Shown: in pieces, positions 16,710 to 25,324 of the stretch
How positions within the stretch are numbered: position 1 is the stretch's first letter
Layout of the letters: each line of letters opens with the position of its first letter
Assembly: GCF_014650595.1 (NCBI RefSeq)
Contig: NZ_BMVG01000012.1
Coordinates: 148,847-212,846, forward strand
DNA length: 64,000 nucleotides
Source of the DNA: Streptomyces alanosinicus
GTDB lineage: Bacteria > Actinomycetota > Actinomycetes > Streptomycetales > Streptomycetaceae
Direction of reading: 5' to 3'
The notes under the pieces: model-generated
The model's database searches: none
What the model was told of the DNA's origin: nothing
What the model saw: only the letters and a program-made list of their open reading frames with translations
Position numbers and translations under genes: made by a program

Positions 16710-17069
16710 ATGAGTACTCGCACTTTCCGGATCACCGTCCGCGGCGCCTTCGACGGCCTCACCGAAGCGCAGCGGGCCGCGCTGCTGGCCGGCGCCGCCG
16801 AGCACGACGTGCTGCGTGCCGCCTTCGCACCCGAGGGCACCCTCACCTACGACATCGCCGCCAGGCCGGCCTTCGTCTTCCGCTTCTCCGCCGCCGGGGA
16901 GGAAGAGGAGGACATCCTGGAGGCGACCGAGCGGGCCGAGGCGGCGGCGCGCGGCTGGCTCGCCGAGCGCGGCTACAGCTTCAAGAACCTCCGCTCCACC
17001 GCCGAAGACCTCTCCCAGGCGCCGATGGGCAAGCGGCAGCGGCGCGCGGCACGTTCCAGCGGCTCATGA
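16710..17069 (+). CDS. DUF6204 family protein
   Basis: A 119-residue soluble protein (MSTRTFRITVRGAFDGLTEA ... YDIAARPAFVFRFSA ... DLSQAPMGKRQRRAA). I recall this as the DUF6204 family found across Streptomyces, with no known function. Start ATG 16710. It stands 50 bases before the MarR leader ORF, on the same strand, so the two may share a transcript. Confidence 0.8.
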   Translation: MSTRTFRITVRGAFDGLTEAQRAALLAGAAEHDVLRAAFAPEGTLTYDIAARPAFVFRFSAAGEEEEDILEATERAEAAARGWLAERGYSFKNLRSTAEDLSQAPMGKRQRRAARSSGS

Positions 17070-17118
17070 AGCGGCGTACTTCCAAGGCCTATAAACTTGA
17101 CTACTCAAGGAGATGGCA

Positions 17119-17169
17119 ATGAATCCCGGCCATGACGCCGGGGCAGACGGTGGCGGCGGCGATGAGTGA
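17119..17169 (+). CDS. Short upstream ORF overlapping the marR start
   Basis: A 16-codon ORF (MNPGHDAGADGGGGDE) whose ATG follows a strong ribosome site aaggagatggca. Its stop overlaps the likely marR start in ATGAGTGA (17162-17169), a classic arrangement for translational coupling. Alternatively a frameshift separates one longer gene; a homologue alignment would decide. Confidence 0.5.
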   Translation: MNPGHDAGADGGGGDE

Positions 17170-17605
17170 CTCCCTGGACGCGACGCTGCGGCTGGTACGG
17201 GCCCAGGCGGCGCTCGTGCGGCGCTTCGACTCCCGGCTGAGCGGCCTGCACGGTGTCAGCCTCACCGACTTCACCCTGCTGCTCCGGCTGGGACAGGCGC
17301 CCGGCGGCCGGATGCGCCGGGTGGACCTCGCCGGGGCACTGGGCCTGACGGCCTCCGGGGTCACACGCGGGCTGGCCCCGCTGGAGCGGATCGGCCTGGT
17401 GACCCGCGAGGCGGACGCCCGGGACGCGCGCGTGGCCTACGCCTCGCTGACCCCGACGGGCCGGCGACGGCTGAAGGAGATGGTCACCACAGCCGAGGAG
17501 ACCGCCGCCGAGGTCTTCGCCCCAGCCGCGTGGAGCGTCGAGGACATCGCGCTGCTGTCGGCCCTGTTGACCCGCCTGGGCGGCAGGGGCCTGGCCGGTC
17601 ACTGA
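17162..17605 (+). CDS. MarR-family transcriptional regulator
   Basis: A 147-residue winged-helix regulator. The body RAQAALVRRFDSRLSGLHGV-SLTDFTLLLRLGQ, the recognition-helix region LAGALGLTASGVTRGLAPLERIGLV and the wing TREADARDARVAYASLTPTGRRRL are standard MarR. ATG 17162 is preferred because it overlaps the stop of the short upstream ORF; in-frame ATG 17132 is too far from the strong ribosome site (which serves ATG 17119). A hairpin with 10-bp arms (17688-17720) follows. The target genes are unknown; DUF6204 next door is a candidate. Confidence 0.85.
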   Translation: MSDSLDATLRLVRAQAALVRRFDSRLSGLHGVSLTDFTLLLRLGQAPGGRMRRVDLAGALGLTASGVTRGLAPLERIGLVTREADARDARVAYASLTPTGRRRLKEMVTTAEETAAEVFAPAAWSVEDIALLSALLTRLGGRGLAGH

Positions 17606-17935
17606 GCCTGCGGAGGGACACCGCCGGCTCCCGAGCGGGTTGGCCGTCCTCGTGGCTCCGCGCCGTCCCCCGGCCGCACTGGCCGCACCGGCCGCCGTCC
17701 GCACCCGAGGCGGCGGCCGGTCTTCAATGTGCCACCGAAACCCGGGCTTTCGGTCGCGTATGACGCGAACTCGCCGTGTCACAGCTCACGTTGAGGTGTG
17801 GCCGGATTGTGAGGGAATCGCGCAGGGGCGCATGGGATGCTCATGGCTCACCACGAGTTACCGGCCGGTACGAACCCCGAGTGGACCGTCGGCCCGGTAC
17901 CTCTCTGCCACCCCCCACCGCACACGGGACCCACC
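17606..17935. other. Intergenic region with a terminator-like hairpin
   Basis: No gene seen in these 330 bases. A hairpin with 10-base perfect arms (17688-17697 and 17711-17720) followed by tctt probably ends the marR transcript. The rest should carry the promoter of the lipoprotein gene, which I cannot place with confidence. Confidence 0.5.
17688..17720 (+). terminator. Hairpin terminator after marR
   Basis: Arms CCGGCCGCCG and CGGCGGCCGG pair exactly around a 13-base loop, followed by tctt. Confidence 0.6.
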
Positions 17936-19417
17936 ATGCACCGACGCATGCGGCACAGACGTGCCCTGCTGCCCGCCTTCGCCGTGACCAGCCTCTTCCT
18001 CGCCGCGGCCTGCTCCTCGACCACGCCGCACGCCGAACCGTCCTCAACCGCCGGGCACGGCCGGCAGATCGAGGTCGTCGACGGGCCCGCCGACGGCACG
18101 GACCACTCGCTCACCGTCGCGGCGGCGCCCGCCACTACCGCGACCGCCACGGCCGGACCGGCCGGCTCCGGGCAGCACGCGCGCAGAACCGGGCTTGCCA
18201 TCAGCGCCTACGACAGCCACACCCGGCGAGCCGTGCTCTCCGACAAGCCTGCCCGCCACGGGAGTTCGTCCGGATCCCCAACGGACTCCCCCTCCCCCTC
18301 TCTCTCCGCCTCTGCCTCCCCCTCTCGCTCCCACTCCGCCTCCCCGAGCCCTTCCGGTGCCCCGCACCAGGCCGCCGTCGGCGATGTGATCGCCAGTGCG
18401 CCCGCGCCCGGGGCACCGCACGGGCTGCTCGCCAAGGTGACCAAGGTGATCGGCGAGACCCACGGCGGCACCGAGGTGCAGACGGAGCCCGCCGCACTGA
18501 ACGCGCTGCTCGGCGATGACACGGCCAAGGGTGACGTGCCGGTCGACCCGTCGTCCTTCGCCGTGGACAAGCTGCTGCCCGATGTGAAGGTGTCCTGGGC
18601 GAAGACCGGTGACGTGCATGTCGGCCCGAAGGGTGCGACAGTGCCGCTCGGCAGCCTCCGGCTCGATGTGAGCGCCGGTATACCGACGGCCCAGGGCGCC
18701 CCGGCCTCGGCCGGCGCCTCGGTGAAGGGCTTCGTCCAGGTCGCCCCGAAGGTCGACTTCGCCTACGGCGGCTCCGGTACCGACGCACCACCCGGCTCCG
18801 CCTACCTCGGTGTGTCCGGCGACTGGACCTCCGGCTGGGCGGTCAAGGGCCGGGCCGCCGCGACGACCGGCACCGCGCTGCGGATCCCGTTCGCCAAGCT
18901 GCACGCCGATCCGGTCCTCCAGGTCGGCCCCGTCCCCGTCGTCGTCAACCTCGACCTGACCTGTTATGTCCAGATCAGCGCCGACGGGCGGGTCACCGTC
19001 GATGTCCAGCAGAGCCTCAAGGGCGCCTTCAAGGCGGGCGGCACCTTCGGCCCGGCCAAGGGCTGGACGCCGGTCAGCTCCTCGACCATGAAGAGCACCC
19101 CCGTGCACGCCTCCGTCAGCACCGACGGAAGCCTGAAGACGGCGCTCGGCGCCGAGGCCTCGGTCGGCCTCTACGGCGCCGTGGGTGTCAGCGCCGACCT
19201 GGCTCCGTATCTGCGCGGCGAGGCCGCCGGCACCGTCACCACCGGCTCCGCCGGCACCCCGGCGAAGAGCAAGGGCGCCTGGAGTGTGTACGGCGGGGTC
19301 GACTTGTCCGGGACCCTGCGGCTCCAGCTGTCCGTCTTCGGGACACCGATCATCCAACGGAGCATCCCGCTGGGCGCGTTGCACCGCGAGTGGAAGCTGG
19401 CGGCCGGCACGTTCTGA
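17936..19417 (+). CDS. Secreted lipoprotein of unknown function
   Basis: A 493-residue exported protein. MHRRMRHRRALLPAFAVTSL leads to lipobox LAAAC, with Cys26 the probable lipidated residue. A Ser/Pro-rich linker (about residues 105-145, SPSPSLSASASPS) resembles a wall-spanning spacer. The C-terminal 300 residues alternate Gly/Val/Thr-rich strands (LGVSGDWTSGWAVKGRAA, VVVNLDLTCYVQI), suggesting a large beta domain. The frame is open 33 codons earlier, but ATG 17936 gives a proper signal sequence. No family is recognised. It is monocistronic. Confidence 0.82.
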   Translation: MHRRMRHRRALLPAFAVTSLFLAAACSSTTPHAEPSSTAGHGRQIEVVDGPADGTDHSLTVAAAPATTATATAGPAGSGQHARRTGLAISAYDSHTRRAVLSDKPARHGSSSGSPTDSPSPSLSASASPSRSHSASPSPSGAPHQAAVGDVIASAPAPGAPHGLLAKVTKVIGETHGGTEVQTEPAALNALLGDDTAKGDVPVDPSSFAVDKLLPDVKVSWAKTGDVHVGPKGATVPLGSLRLDVSAGIPTAQGAPASAGASVKGFVQVAPKVDFAYGGSGTDAPPGSAYLGVSGDWTSGWAVKGRAAATTGTALRIPFAKLHADPVLQVGPVPVVVNLDLTCYVQISADGRVTVDVQQSLKGAFKAGGTFGPAKGWTPVSSSTMKSTPVHASVSTDGSLKTALGAEASVGLYGAVGVSADLAPYLRGEAAGTVTTGSAGTPAKSKGAWSVYGGVDLSGTLRLQLSVFGTPIIQRSIPLGALHREWKLAAGTF

Positions 19418-19479
19418 CCCGCGCCCGGCTCCGGATCCTCCTCCAGGCGTCTGTTCCGATCCAGGCGTTCTGTTCCGAT

Positions 19480-19908
19480 CTAGGCGCTCTGTTCCGAAGC
19501 GCCGGTCCGTGCCGCCGGTATCCAGCCCTGGTGGCGCAGTACGGACGACACGTCCGGTGCGCGATAGTGCTCCCCCTTGAGGACCTTGCCGTCGGCCCGG
19601 CGGGCGACCTGCCCGTCCGGGCCGAGCTTGCTCATGTTGGCCCGGTGGATCTCGGCGATCACCTGGTCGAGGTCGATTCCGTGGACCAGCGCCGTGCCGT
19701 ACGCCACATAGACCACGTCCGCCAGTTCGTGCGCGAGCTTGTCCAGCGGGCCGTCGACCGCGACCTCGGCGACTTCCGCGGCCTCCTCGGCGAGCAGTTC
19801 CCCACGGTGCGCGGCCAGTTCGGGGTCCACCTCCGTCGGCGTACTGCGGGCGTCGAGGCCGAAGGCGCGGTGGAACTCCTGGACGAGATCGGCGGGTGAA
19901 GTACTCAT
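19480..19908 (-). CDS. MazG-like (all-alpha) nucleotide pyrophosphohydrolase
   Basis: A 142-residue protein with the all-alpha NTP pyrophosphohydrolase signature: ELLAEEAAEVAEVAVDG (ExxE) and HELADVVYVAYGTAL (ExxD) bind Mg2+. Such enzymes hydrolyse non-canonical or regulatory NTPs to NMP and pyrophosphate. The family has a HAM1/MazG/PRA-PH range, and this short single-domain form cannot be assigned a substrate. Start ATG 19908. Overlap with no neighbour; the TAXI gene starts divergently at 20095. Confidence 0.82.
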   Translation of the reverse strand: MSTSPADLVQEFHRAFGLDARSTPTEVDPELAAHRGELLAEEAAEVAEVAVDGPLDKLAHELADVVYVAYGTALVHGIDLDQVIAEIHRANMSKLGPDGQVARRADGKVLKGEHYRAPDVSSVLRHQGWIPAARTGASEQSA

Positions 19909-19949
19909 GCGCCGACTCTAACGGCCGCCACCGACACCGCCCGCGGACC

Positions 19950-20028
19950 GAGTTCCGAACCGCGTTCCGGACCGCTCCCGGGCCGCTTCCGGACGCCTCC
20001 CGGACCCCTCCCGGACCGCTCCCGGCCG
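19950..20028. repeat. Imperfect tandem repeat in the divergent mazG-like/TAXI intergenic region
   Basis: Imperfect copies of a ttccggaccgctcccg-like unit run through these bases. It may arise by slippage; no function is apparent. Confidence 0.55.
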
Positions 20029-20094
20029 CCTTCCCCCGTCTCGGAGTGACCCCGGCCCTGGTCAGCGCCGCGCCCGGCCTGGCAGGATCGCCGC

Positions 20095-21093
20095 ATGTCC
20101 AAGGTGTTCCCCCGGATCGGCAGACGCCGGGCGCTGCCGGCCGCGGCCGCCGGTGCCGTCGTGCTCGGGCTGTTGCTGTGGTGGCTGCTGCCGCTGAGCG
20201 AGAAGCCGCCGAGCGGGACGATCGTCTTCAGTACAGGCACTCCCCGAGGGGTGTACCAGGAGTACGGCGAGCGGCTGCGCGCCGAGTTCGCCAAGGACAT
20301 GCCCGGCCTGAAGGTGAAGCTGCTCAACAGCGCGGGATCGCAGGAGAACGTGCAGCGGGTGGCGACCGGCAAGGCCGACTTCACCATCGCGGCGGCCGAC
20401 GCGGTGGAGACGTACGCGCTGGAGCACCGCAGCGGCGCAGAGCGGCTGCGCGGGGTGGCCCGGCTCTACGACGACTACGTGCATCTCATCGCGCGCGGCG
20501 GCTCCGGCATCCACAGTGTCGCGGACCTGCGGCACAAGCGGGTGGCGATCGGGCTGCCCGACTCCGGGGTGCGGCTGATAGCCGACCGGGTGCTCAAGGC
20601 CTCCGGCATCGACCCGCGCAAGGACATCACCCCGGTCGCGGACGGCATCGACACCGGGCCCGACCAGCTGCGCCAGCACAAGATCGACGCCTTCTTCTGG
20701 TCGGGCGGCCTGCCCACCAAGGGGCTGGTCGAGCTGGCGAAGAAGTCCGCCTTCACGTTCGTACCGATCGACGGCGACCTGGTCGGCAAGCTGCACGACG
20801 AGGGCCAGGAGGCGCGCTACTACCGGGCCACCAACATCCCCGAGTCGGCCTATCCGGCCGTGCAGCAGGGCAGCGAAGTCCCGACGATCGCCGTGTCCAA
20901 CATCCTGATGACCCGCGCGGACATCGATCCCCGGCTGGCCGAATGGGTGACCCGTACGGTCATCAAGAGCCGCGACGGCATCGGCGCCCATGTCCACTCC
21001 GCCCAGCTGGTCGACCTGCGCACCGCCATCTACACCGACCCGCTGCCCCTCCAGGAGGGCGCCCGCCGCTACTACCGCTCGATGAAGCCGTAG
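20095..21093 (+). CDS. TAXI-family solute-binding protein, membrane-anchored
   Basis: A 332-residue protein of the TRAP-associated extracytoplasmic immunogenic (TAXI) family. Residues 12-33 form one hydrophobic segment (ALPAAAAGAVVLGLLLWWLL) with no obvious cleavage site, so it is probably anchored and faces outward. The ligand-binding domain shows IVFSTGTPRGVYQEYG, ATGKADFTIAAADAVE and PTIAVSNILMTRADI. TAXI proteins normally feed a TRAP permease or a DctQM-like pair; none is in this window. The next genes, convergent on the minus strand, are a two-component system. aggat precedes ATG 20095. Confidence 0.88.
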   Translation: MSKVFPRIGRRRALPAAAAGAVVLGLLLWWLLPLSEKPPSGTIVFSTGTPRGVYQEYGERLRAEFAKDMPGLKVKLLNSAGSQENVQRVATGKADFTIAAADAVETYALEHRSGAERLRGVARLYDDYVHLIARGGSGIHSVADLRHKRVAIGLPDSGVRLIADRVLKASGIDPRKDITPVADGIDTGPDQLRQHKIDAFFWSGGLPTKGLVELAKKSAFTFVPIDGDLVGKLHDEGQEARYYRATNIPESAYPAVQQGSEVPTIAVSNILMTRADIDPRLAEWVTRTVIKSRDGIGAHVHSAQLVDLRTAIYTDPLPLQEGARRYYRSMKP

Positions 21094-21202
21094 CCCGAGC
21101 AGGTCTGGAGGACCGGCGGGCGGGGTCGCCCGCCGCGCCGTGCCACCGCTGCCGGCCCCCGGCCCCGTCCGGCCCGCGCTGCCCCGTGGGTCAGGGTGTG
21201 GG

Positions 21203-22606
21203 TCAGGGCTCCCCGTGCCGGGGCACCGTCACCGTGACGCGCAGGCCCCGGGGCTCGTGATGGCCGTAGGCGATCGAGCCGCCGCCCGCCATGAGCAGGG
21301 CGCGCGTGATGGACAGGCCGAGGCCGGAGCCCTTGATGTTCTGGTGCCGGCCGCTACGCCAGAAGCGGTCGCCCACGCGCGCGAGTTCCTCCTCGGTGAG
21401 GCCGGGTCCCGTGTCGGTGACGACGATCGTGGACATGTCGCCGTTCGAAGCGACGGCGACCTCCACCGTGCCGCCCTCGGGGGTGAACTTCACGGCGTTG
21501 TCGATCACCGCGTCCAGGGCGCTGGACAGCGTGACCGGGTCCGCCCAGGCGGTCGTGGGCGGACAGTCCCCGGTCAGCCGGACGCCCTTGGCCCCGGCGG
21601 CCGGGGACCAGGCGGCGACCCGCTCATCGGCAAGCGCGCCGATGTCGGTCAGGCCCAGGTCCGCCTCGGCGTGCTCGGCGAGCGCCAGGTCGAGCAGGTC
21701 GTCCAGGACCTGCGCGAGGCGCTTGCCCTCGGTGCGGACCGAGGCGATCTCCTCGTTGCCCTCGGGGAGTTCGAGGGCAAGCAGTTCGATACGCAGCAGC
21801 AGCGCCGAGAGCGGGTTGCGCAGTTGGTGCGAGGCGTCGGCGACGAAGGCGCGCTGCTGCTCCAGCACGTCCTCGACGTTGTCCGCCATCTCGTTGAACG
21901 ACCGGGCCAGCCGTCTGAGTTCCGGCGGCCCGCCGGCGGCCGCGACCCGGGACTTCAGCCGTCCGGTGGCGATGTCGTGCGTGGTGGCGTCCAGGACGCG
22001 CACGGGCCTGAGCACCCAGCCGGTCAGCCGCAGCGCCGCGCCGACGGCCAGCAGCATCGCCGCGCTCTCCCCGGCCCCGATGAGCAGCCAGCCGCGCAGG
22101 ATCCGCGAACGCATCTGGCCGGTCGGCGAGTCGGTGACCACGACCGCCACGACGTCCCCGTCCCGGATCACCGGCGAGGCGACGATCAGCCGGCTGCGCT
22201 GCCAGGGCCACACCTGCTTCGGGTCGTGGCTGCGCCGGCTGAGCAGCGACTCCTCGAAGGCCTCCCGCATCTCCCCTCGCGACGGTACGAACCAGTCGCC
22301 GGGGGCATTGGCCATGGCCGAGCCGTTGCGGTAGAAGACACCGGCGCGGATGCCGTAGACACCGTAGTAGCTGTCCAGTTCGGCACGCAGGGCTTCCAGG
22401 CGCTCGTCGGTGCTGGTGCGGCGGGATCCTCTGGGCCCGTCGGTGACGAACTGGGCGAGTGCCGCGAAGCGGGCCGTGTCGTCGATGCGGTCGACGACGA
22501 CCTTCTGCTGCTGTGCGGCGGCCAGGCTGACGGCGAGCGGCAGTCCGAGGGCGAGGAGGACGGCCGCCATCAGGACGATGAGCAGCGGCAGCAGACGTGA
22601 GCGCAC
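21203..22606 (-). CDS. Sensor histidine kinase of two-component system
   Basis: A 467-residue membrane kinase. A transmembrane helix near residues 5-28 and one near 172-195 (LLIGAGESAAMLLAVGAAL) frame a sensor of about 140 residues. HAMP follows, then HisKA with the phospho-acceptor His in FVADASHQLRNPL (about residue 260), and an HATPase with VIDNAVKFTP and SGLGLSITRA. GTG 22606 is 9 bases after the response regulator's stop, so the pair is co-transcribed. I recall it as the SCO5784-type kinase that pairs with the regulator upstream. The signal is unknown. Confidence 0.92.
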   Translation of the reverse strand: MRSRLLPLLIVLMAAVLLALGLPLAVSLAAAQQQKVVVDRIDDTARFAALAQFVTDGPRGSRRTSTDERLEALRAELDSYYGVYGIRAGVFYRNGSAMANAPGDWFVPSRGEMREAFEESLLSRRSHDPKQVWPWQRSRLIVASPVIRDGDVVAVVVTDSPTGQMRSRILRGWLLIGAGESAAMLLAVGAALRLTGWVLRPVRVLDATTHDIATGRLKSRVAAAGGPPELRRLARSFNEMADNVEDVLEQQRAFVADASHQLRNPLSALLLRIELLALELPEGNEEIASVRTEGKRLAQVLDDLLDLALAEHAEADLGLTDIGALADERVAAWSPAAGAKGVRLTGDCPPTTAWADPVTLSSALDAVIDNAVKFTPEGGTVEVAVASNGDMSTIVVTDTGPGLTEEELARVGDRFWRSGRHQNIKGSGLGLSITRALLMAGGGSIAYGHHEPRGLRVTVTVPRHGEP

Positions 22607-22615
22607 CCGTCCCCG

Positions 22616-23302
22616 CTACGCGGCCGGGGCGACGAGGCGGTAGCCGACGCCGCGTACGGTCTCGATCAGGGCGGGCATGCGCAGTTTGGCGCGCAGGGAG
22701 GCGACATGCACCTCCAGGGTGCGCCCGGTGCCCTCCCAGCTGGTGCGCCAGACCTCGCTGATGATCTGTTCCCGCCGGAAGACCACGCCGGGACGCTGCG
22801 CGAGCAGGGCGAGCAGGTCGAACTCCTTGCGGGTCAGCTGGACGACCGAACCGTCCACGCTGACCTGCCGGGTGGGCAGTTCGATCCGCACGGGACCGAG
22901 CAGCAGGGAGCTGTCGCCACCGGGGCCCGGCTCCTCGTGGACGCTGCGCCGGCTGACGGCGTGGATGCGGGCGAGCAGTTCCCCGGTGTCGTACGGCTTC
23001 ACCACGTAGTCGTCGGCGCCGAGGTTGAGGCCGTGGATACGGGAGCGGACGTCGGAGCGGGCGGTGACCATGATCACCGGGGTGCCCGTGCGTTTGCGTA
23101 TCTTGCCGCAGACCTCGTAGCCGTCCTGGTCGGGCAGGCCCAGGTCGAGCAGGACCACACCGAAACCGTCGCCCTCGGGGACGAGCGCCTGGAGGGCCTC
23201 CTCGCCGCTGCGCGCGTGGGTGACGTCGAAACCGTGTCGCGCGAGTACGGCGGACAGGGCCGCGGCGACGTGGTTGTCGTCCTCGACGAGCAGCAGTCTC
23301 AT
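22616..23302 (-). CDS. OmpR-family response regulator
   Basis: A 228-residue regulator. The receiver domain (MRLLLVEDDNHVAAALSAVL) has phospho-acceptor Asp53 in VVLLDLGLPDQDG and conserved Lys in DDYVVKPY. The C-terminal OmpR winged helix includes VQLTRKEFDLLALLAQRPG and LRAKLRM...VRGVGYRLV. ATG 23302 has ggagggggc before it; the longer frame to 23410 is unlikely. It precedes the kinase gene and faces away from gluA. Confidence 0.93.
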   Translation of the reverse strand: MRLLLVEDDNHVAAALSAVLARHGFDVTHARSGEEALQALVPEGDGFGVVLLDLGLPDQDGYEVCGKIRKRTGTPVIMVTARSDVRSRIHGLNLGADDYVVKPYDTGELLARIHAVSRRSVHEEPGPGGDSSLLLGPVRIELPTRQVSVDGSVVQLTRKEFDLLALLAQRPGVVFRREQIISEVWRTSWEGTGRTLEVHVASLRAKLRMPALIETVRGVGYRLVAPAA

Positions 23303-23500
23303 CCCGGCCCCCTCCGGTTCAGTGTTCGTACGGTCTGGGTTCGCGCGCGCCGTGTAGCCCACGCGCGCGTGCACCATGGCAGTGACGCCGATGGACAAGG
23401 ACGACGTCAAGAGGGTTCCGGTTGCCCGCCGTTTCCGTTATCCGGCCGATACGCACAGGGGAGACAAGTACTACGACACGTGTCCGATTGCTATCGGATC

Positions 23501-23529
23501 GTGATGCTCAGATCTCCCTCAGATATGAT
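23501..23529 (+). promoter_or_regulatory. Probable gluABCD promoter
   Basis: The -10 is TATGAT (23524-23529), a 5-of-6 match to TATAAT. A weak -35 gtgatg (23501-23506) lies 17 bases upstream. The start would be near 23536, giving a leader of about 55 bases that contains the hairpin at 23556-23577. Confidence 0.5.
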
Positions 23530-23555
23530 GACGCAGGTCACAGCCGCTCATTACT

Positions 23556-23577
23556 GTCCTCCGAAACCGAGGAGGAC
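23556..23577 (+). promoter_or_regulatory. Leader hairpin just before gluA
   Basis: Arms GTCCTCC and GGAGGAC (7 bp) pair around an 8-base loop, 14 bases before the gluA ATG. The 3' arm holds ggagga, a ribosome-site-like sequence, though it is too far (about 16 bases) to be the ideal one. The hairpin may tune translation. Confidence 0.45.
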
Positions 23578-23591
23578 GGAGCCCGAGAGCG

Positions 23592-24368
23592 ATGACCGAA
23601 GTATCGGTGGCCAAGGAAGACGCGGTCACGTCCGACGAACTGGTCGTCCTGAAGAGCGTCAACAAGCACTTCGGCGCGTTGCACGTTCTCCAGGACATCG
23701 ACCTGACGATCGCCCGCGGCGAGGTCGTCGTGGTCATCGGGCCCTCCGGGTCCGGAAAGTCGACCCTGTGCCGCACCATCAACCGCCTGGAGACGATCGA
23801 CTCGGGCACCATCACGATCGACGGAAAGTCGCTGCCCCAGGAGGGCAGGGAGCTGGCCCGGCTGCGGGCGGACGTCGGGATGGTCTTCCAGTCCTTCAAC
23901 CTGTTCGCGCACAAGACCGTGCTCGAGAACGTGATGCTGGGCCAGCTCAAGGTCCGCAGGACGGAGAAGAAGCAGGCCGAGGAGAAGGCCCGGTCGCTGC
24001 TCGACCGGGTCGGCGTGGGCACCCAGGCCGACAAGTACCCCGCCCAGCTCTCCGGCGGCCAGCAGCAGCGCGTCGCCATCGCGCGGGCGCTGGCGATGGG
24101 TCCGAAGGTCATGCTCTTCGACGAGCCGACCTCCGCCCTCGACCCCGAGATGATCAATGAGGTCCTCGAGGTCATGCAGCAACTCGCCCGCGAGGGCATG
24201 ACGATGGTCGTCGTCACCCACGAGATGGGATTCGCGCGCTCGGCCGCGAACCGTGTCGTCTTCATGGCCGACGGCCGGATCGTCGAACAGGCCGCGCCGG
24301 ACCAGTTCTTCAGCAACCCGCGCAGCGACCGGGCCAAGGACTTCCTGTCCAAGATCCTGCACCACTGA
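23592..24368 (+). CDS. gluA: Glutamate ABC importer, ATP-binding subunit
   Basis: ATPase of a polar amino-acid ABC importer. The 258-residue protein has Walker A GPSGSGKST (50-58), Q-loop VFQSFNLF, signature LSGGQQQR, Walker B VMLFDEP and switch His in VVTHEMGF. It begins a four-gene set (ATPase, binding protein, two permeases) that matches the actinobacterial gluABCD glutamate system in order and similarity. Start ATG 23592 at the end of a short leader. Confidence 0.94.
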   Translation: MTEVSVAKEDAVTSDELVVLKSVNKHFGALHVLQDIDLTIARGEVVVVIGPSGSGKSTLCRTINRLETIDSGTITIDGKSLPQEGRELARLRADVGMVFQSFNLFAHKTVLENVMLGQLKVRRTEKKQAEEKARSLLDRVGVGTQADKYPAQLSGGQQQRVAIARALAMGPKVMLFDEPTSALDPEMINEVLEVMQQLAREGMTMVVVTHEMGFARSAANRVVFMADGRIVEQAAPDQFFSNPRSDRAKDFLSKILHH

Positions 24369-24445
24369 CGGTACGGGGGCGGCCGCCGCACCGCGGGCCG
24401 GCTCTCCGACGGACCTCGTCCCTCTCCATTCAAAGGATGTTCAGC

Positions 24446-25276
24446 ATGAAGCTCCGCAAGGTCACCGCCGTCTCGGCCGCCGTCCTCGCCCTCACCGTGT
24501 CGGCCACCGCGTGCAGCGGCAAGAAGAACGACAGCGGTTCCTCCGGCGGCAAGAAGATCGCCATCGGCATCAAGTTCGACCAGCCGGGCCTCGGCCAGCA
24601 GACCCCGCAGGGCTACTCGGGCTTCGACGTCGACGTGGCCACCTATGTCGCCAAGAAGCTCGGTTACAGCGCCGACCAGATCGAGTGGAAGCAGTCGAAG
24701 AGCGCCGACCGCGAGACCATGCTGCAGCGCGGTGACGTCGACTTCATCGCCGCCACCTACTCGATCACCCCGGAGCGTCAGCAGAAGGTCGACTTCGCCG
24801 GCCCGTATCTGCTGGCCCATCAGGACATCCTGGTGCGCGCGGACGACACGAAGATCAAGGCGCCGGCGGACCTGAACGGCAAGAAGCTGTGTTCGGTGAC
24901 CGGCTCGACCTCGGCGCAGAACCTCAAGGCCAAGCTTGCCCTCAAGACCAACCTCGTGACGTACCCGACGTACTCGGCCTGTCTGTCGGGCCTGCAGAGC
25001 GGCGCCGTCGAGGCTCTCACCACCGACGACTCGATCCTCGCGGGTTACGCCTCCCAGGCCCAGTTCAAGGGCAAGTTCAAGCTGGGCGGCCTCAAGATGA
25101 CGAACGAGAACTACGGCATCGGCGTCAAGAAGGGCAGCGCCCTCAAGGCCAAGATCAACAAGGCTCTTGAGGACATGGTCTCCGACGGTTCCTGGGAGAC
25201 GGCCGTGAAGAAGAACTTCGGCCCGGCGAACTACAAGAACGAGCCCGCCCCGAAGATCGGCGACATCAAGAGCTGA
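24446..25276 (+). CDS. gluB: Glutamate ABC importer, solute-binding lipoprotein
   Basis: Type-3 periplasmic-binding-fold protein that captures the amino acid outside the membrane. A signal sequence (MKLRKVTAVSAAVLALTVSA) ends in lipobox SATAC with Cys23. The mature part shows IGIKFDQPGLGQ, YSGFDVDVATYVAKKLG, GDVDFIAATYSITPERQQK and the hinge GLQSGAVEALTTDDSILAGY. ATG 24446 is chosen over 24437 since aaagga has the right spacing. A hairpin separates it from gluC. Confidence 0.94.
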   Translation: MKLRKVTAVSAAVLALTVSATACSGKKNDSGSSGGKKIAIGIKFDQPGLGQQTPQGYSGFDVDVATYVAKKLGYSADQIEWKQSKSADRETMLQRGDVDFIAATYSITPERQQKVDFAGPYLLAHQDILVRADDTKIKAPADLNGKKLCSVTGSTSAQNLKAKLALKTNLVTYPTYSACLSGLQSGAVEALTTDDSILAGYASQAQFKGKFKLGGLKMTNENYGIGVKKGSALKAKINKALEDMVSDGSWETAVKKNFGPANYKNEPAPKIGDIKS

Positions 25277-25288
25277 GGCAGCGCCCGC

Positions 25289-25324
25289 CGGTGCGCCGTC
25301 GCTCCTGACGGCGGCGGCGCACCG
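25289..25324 (+). promoter_or_regulatory. Intercistronic hairpin between gluB and gluC
   Basis: Arms of 13 bases (25289-25301 and 25312-25324) pair with one G-U around a 10-base loop, just after the binding-protein stop. Such hairpins in ABC operons stabilise the upstream mRNA or reduce read-through, so the binding protein is made in excess. That role is inference. Confidence 0.6.
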
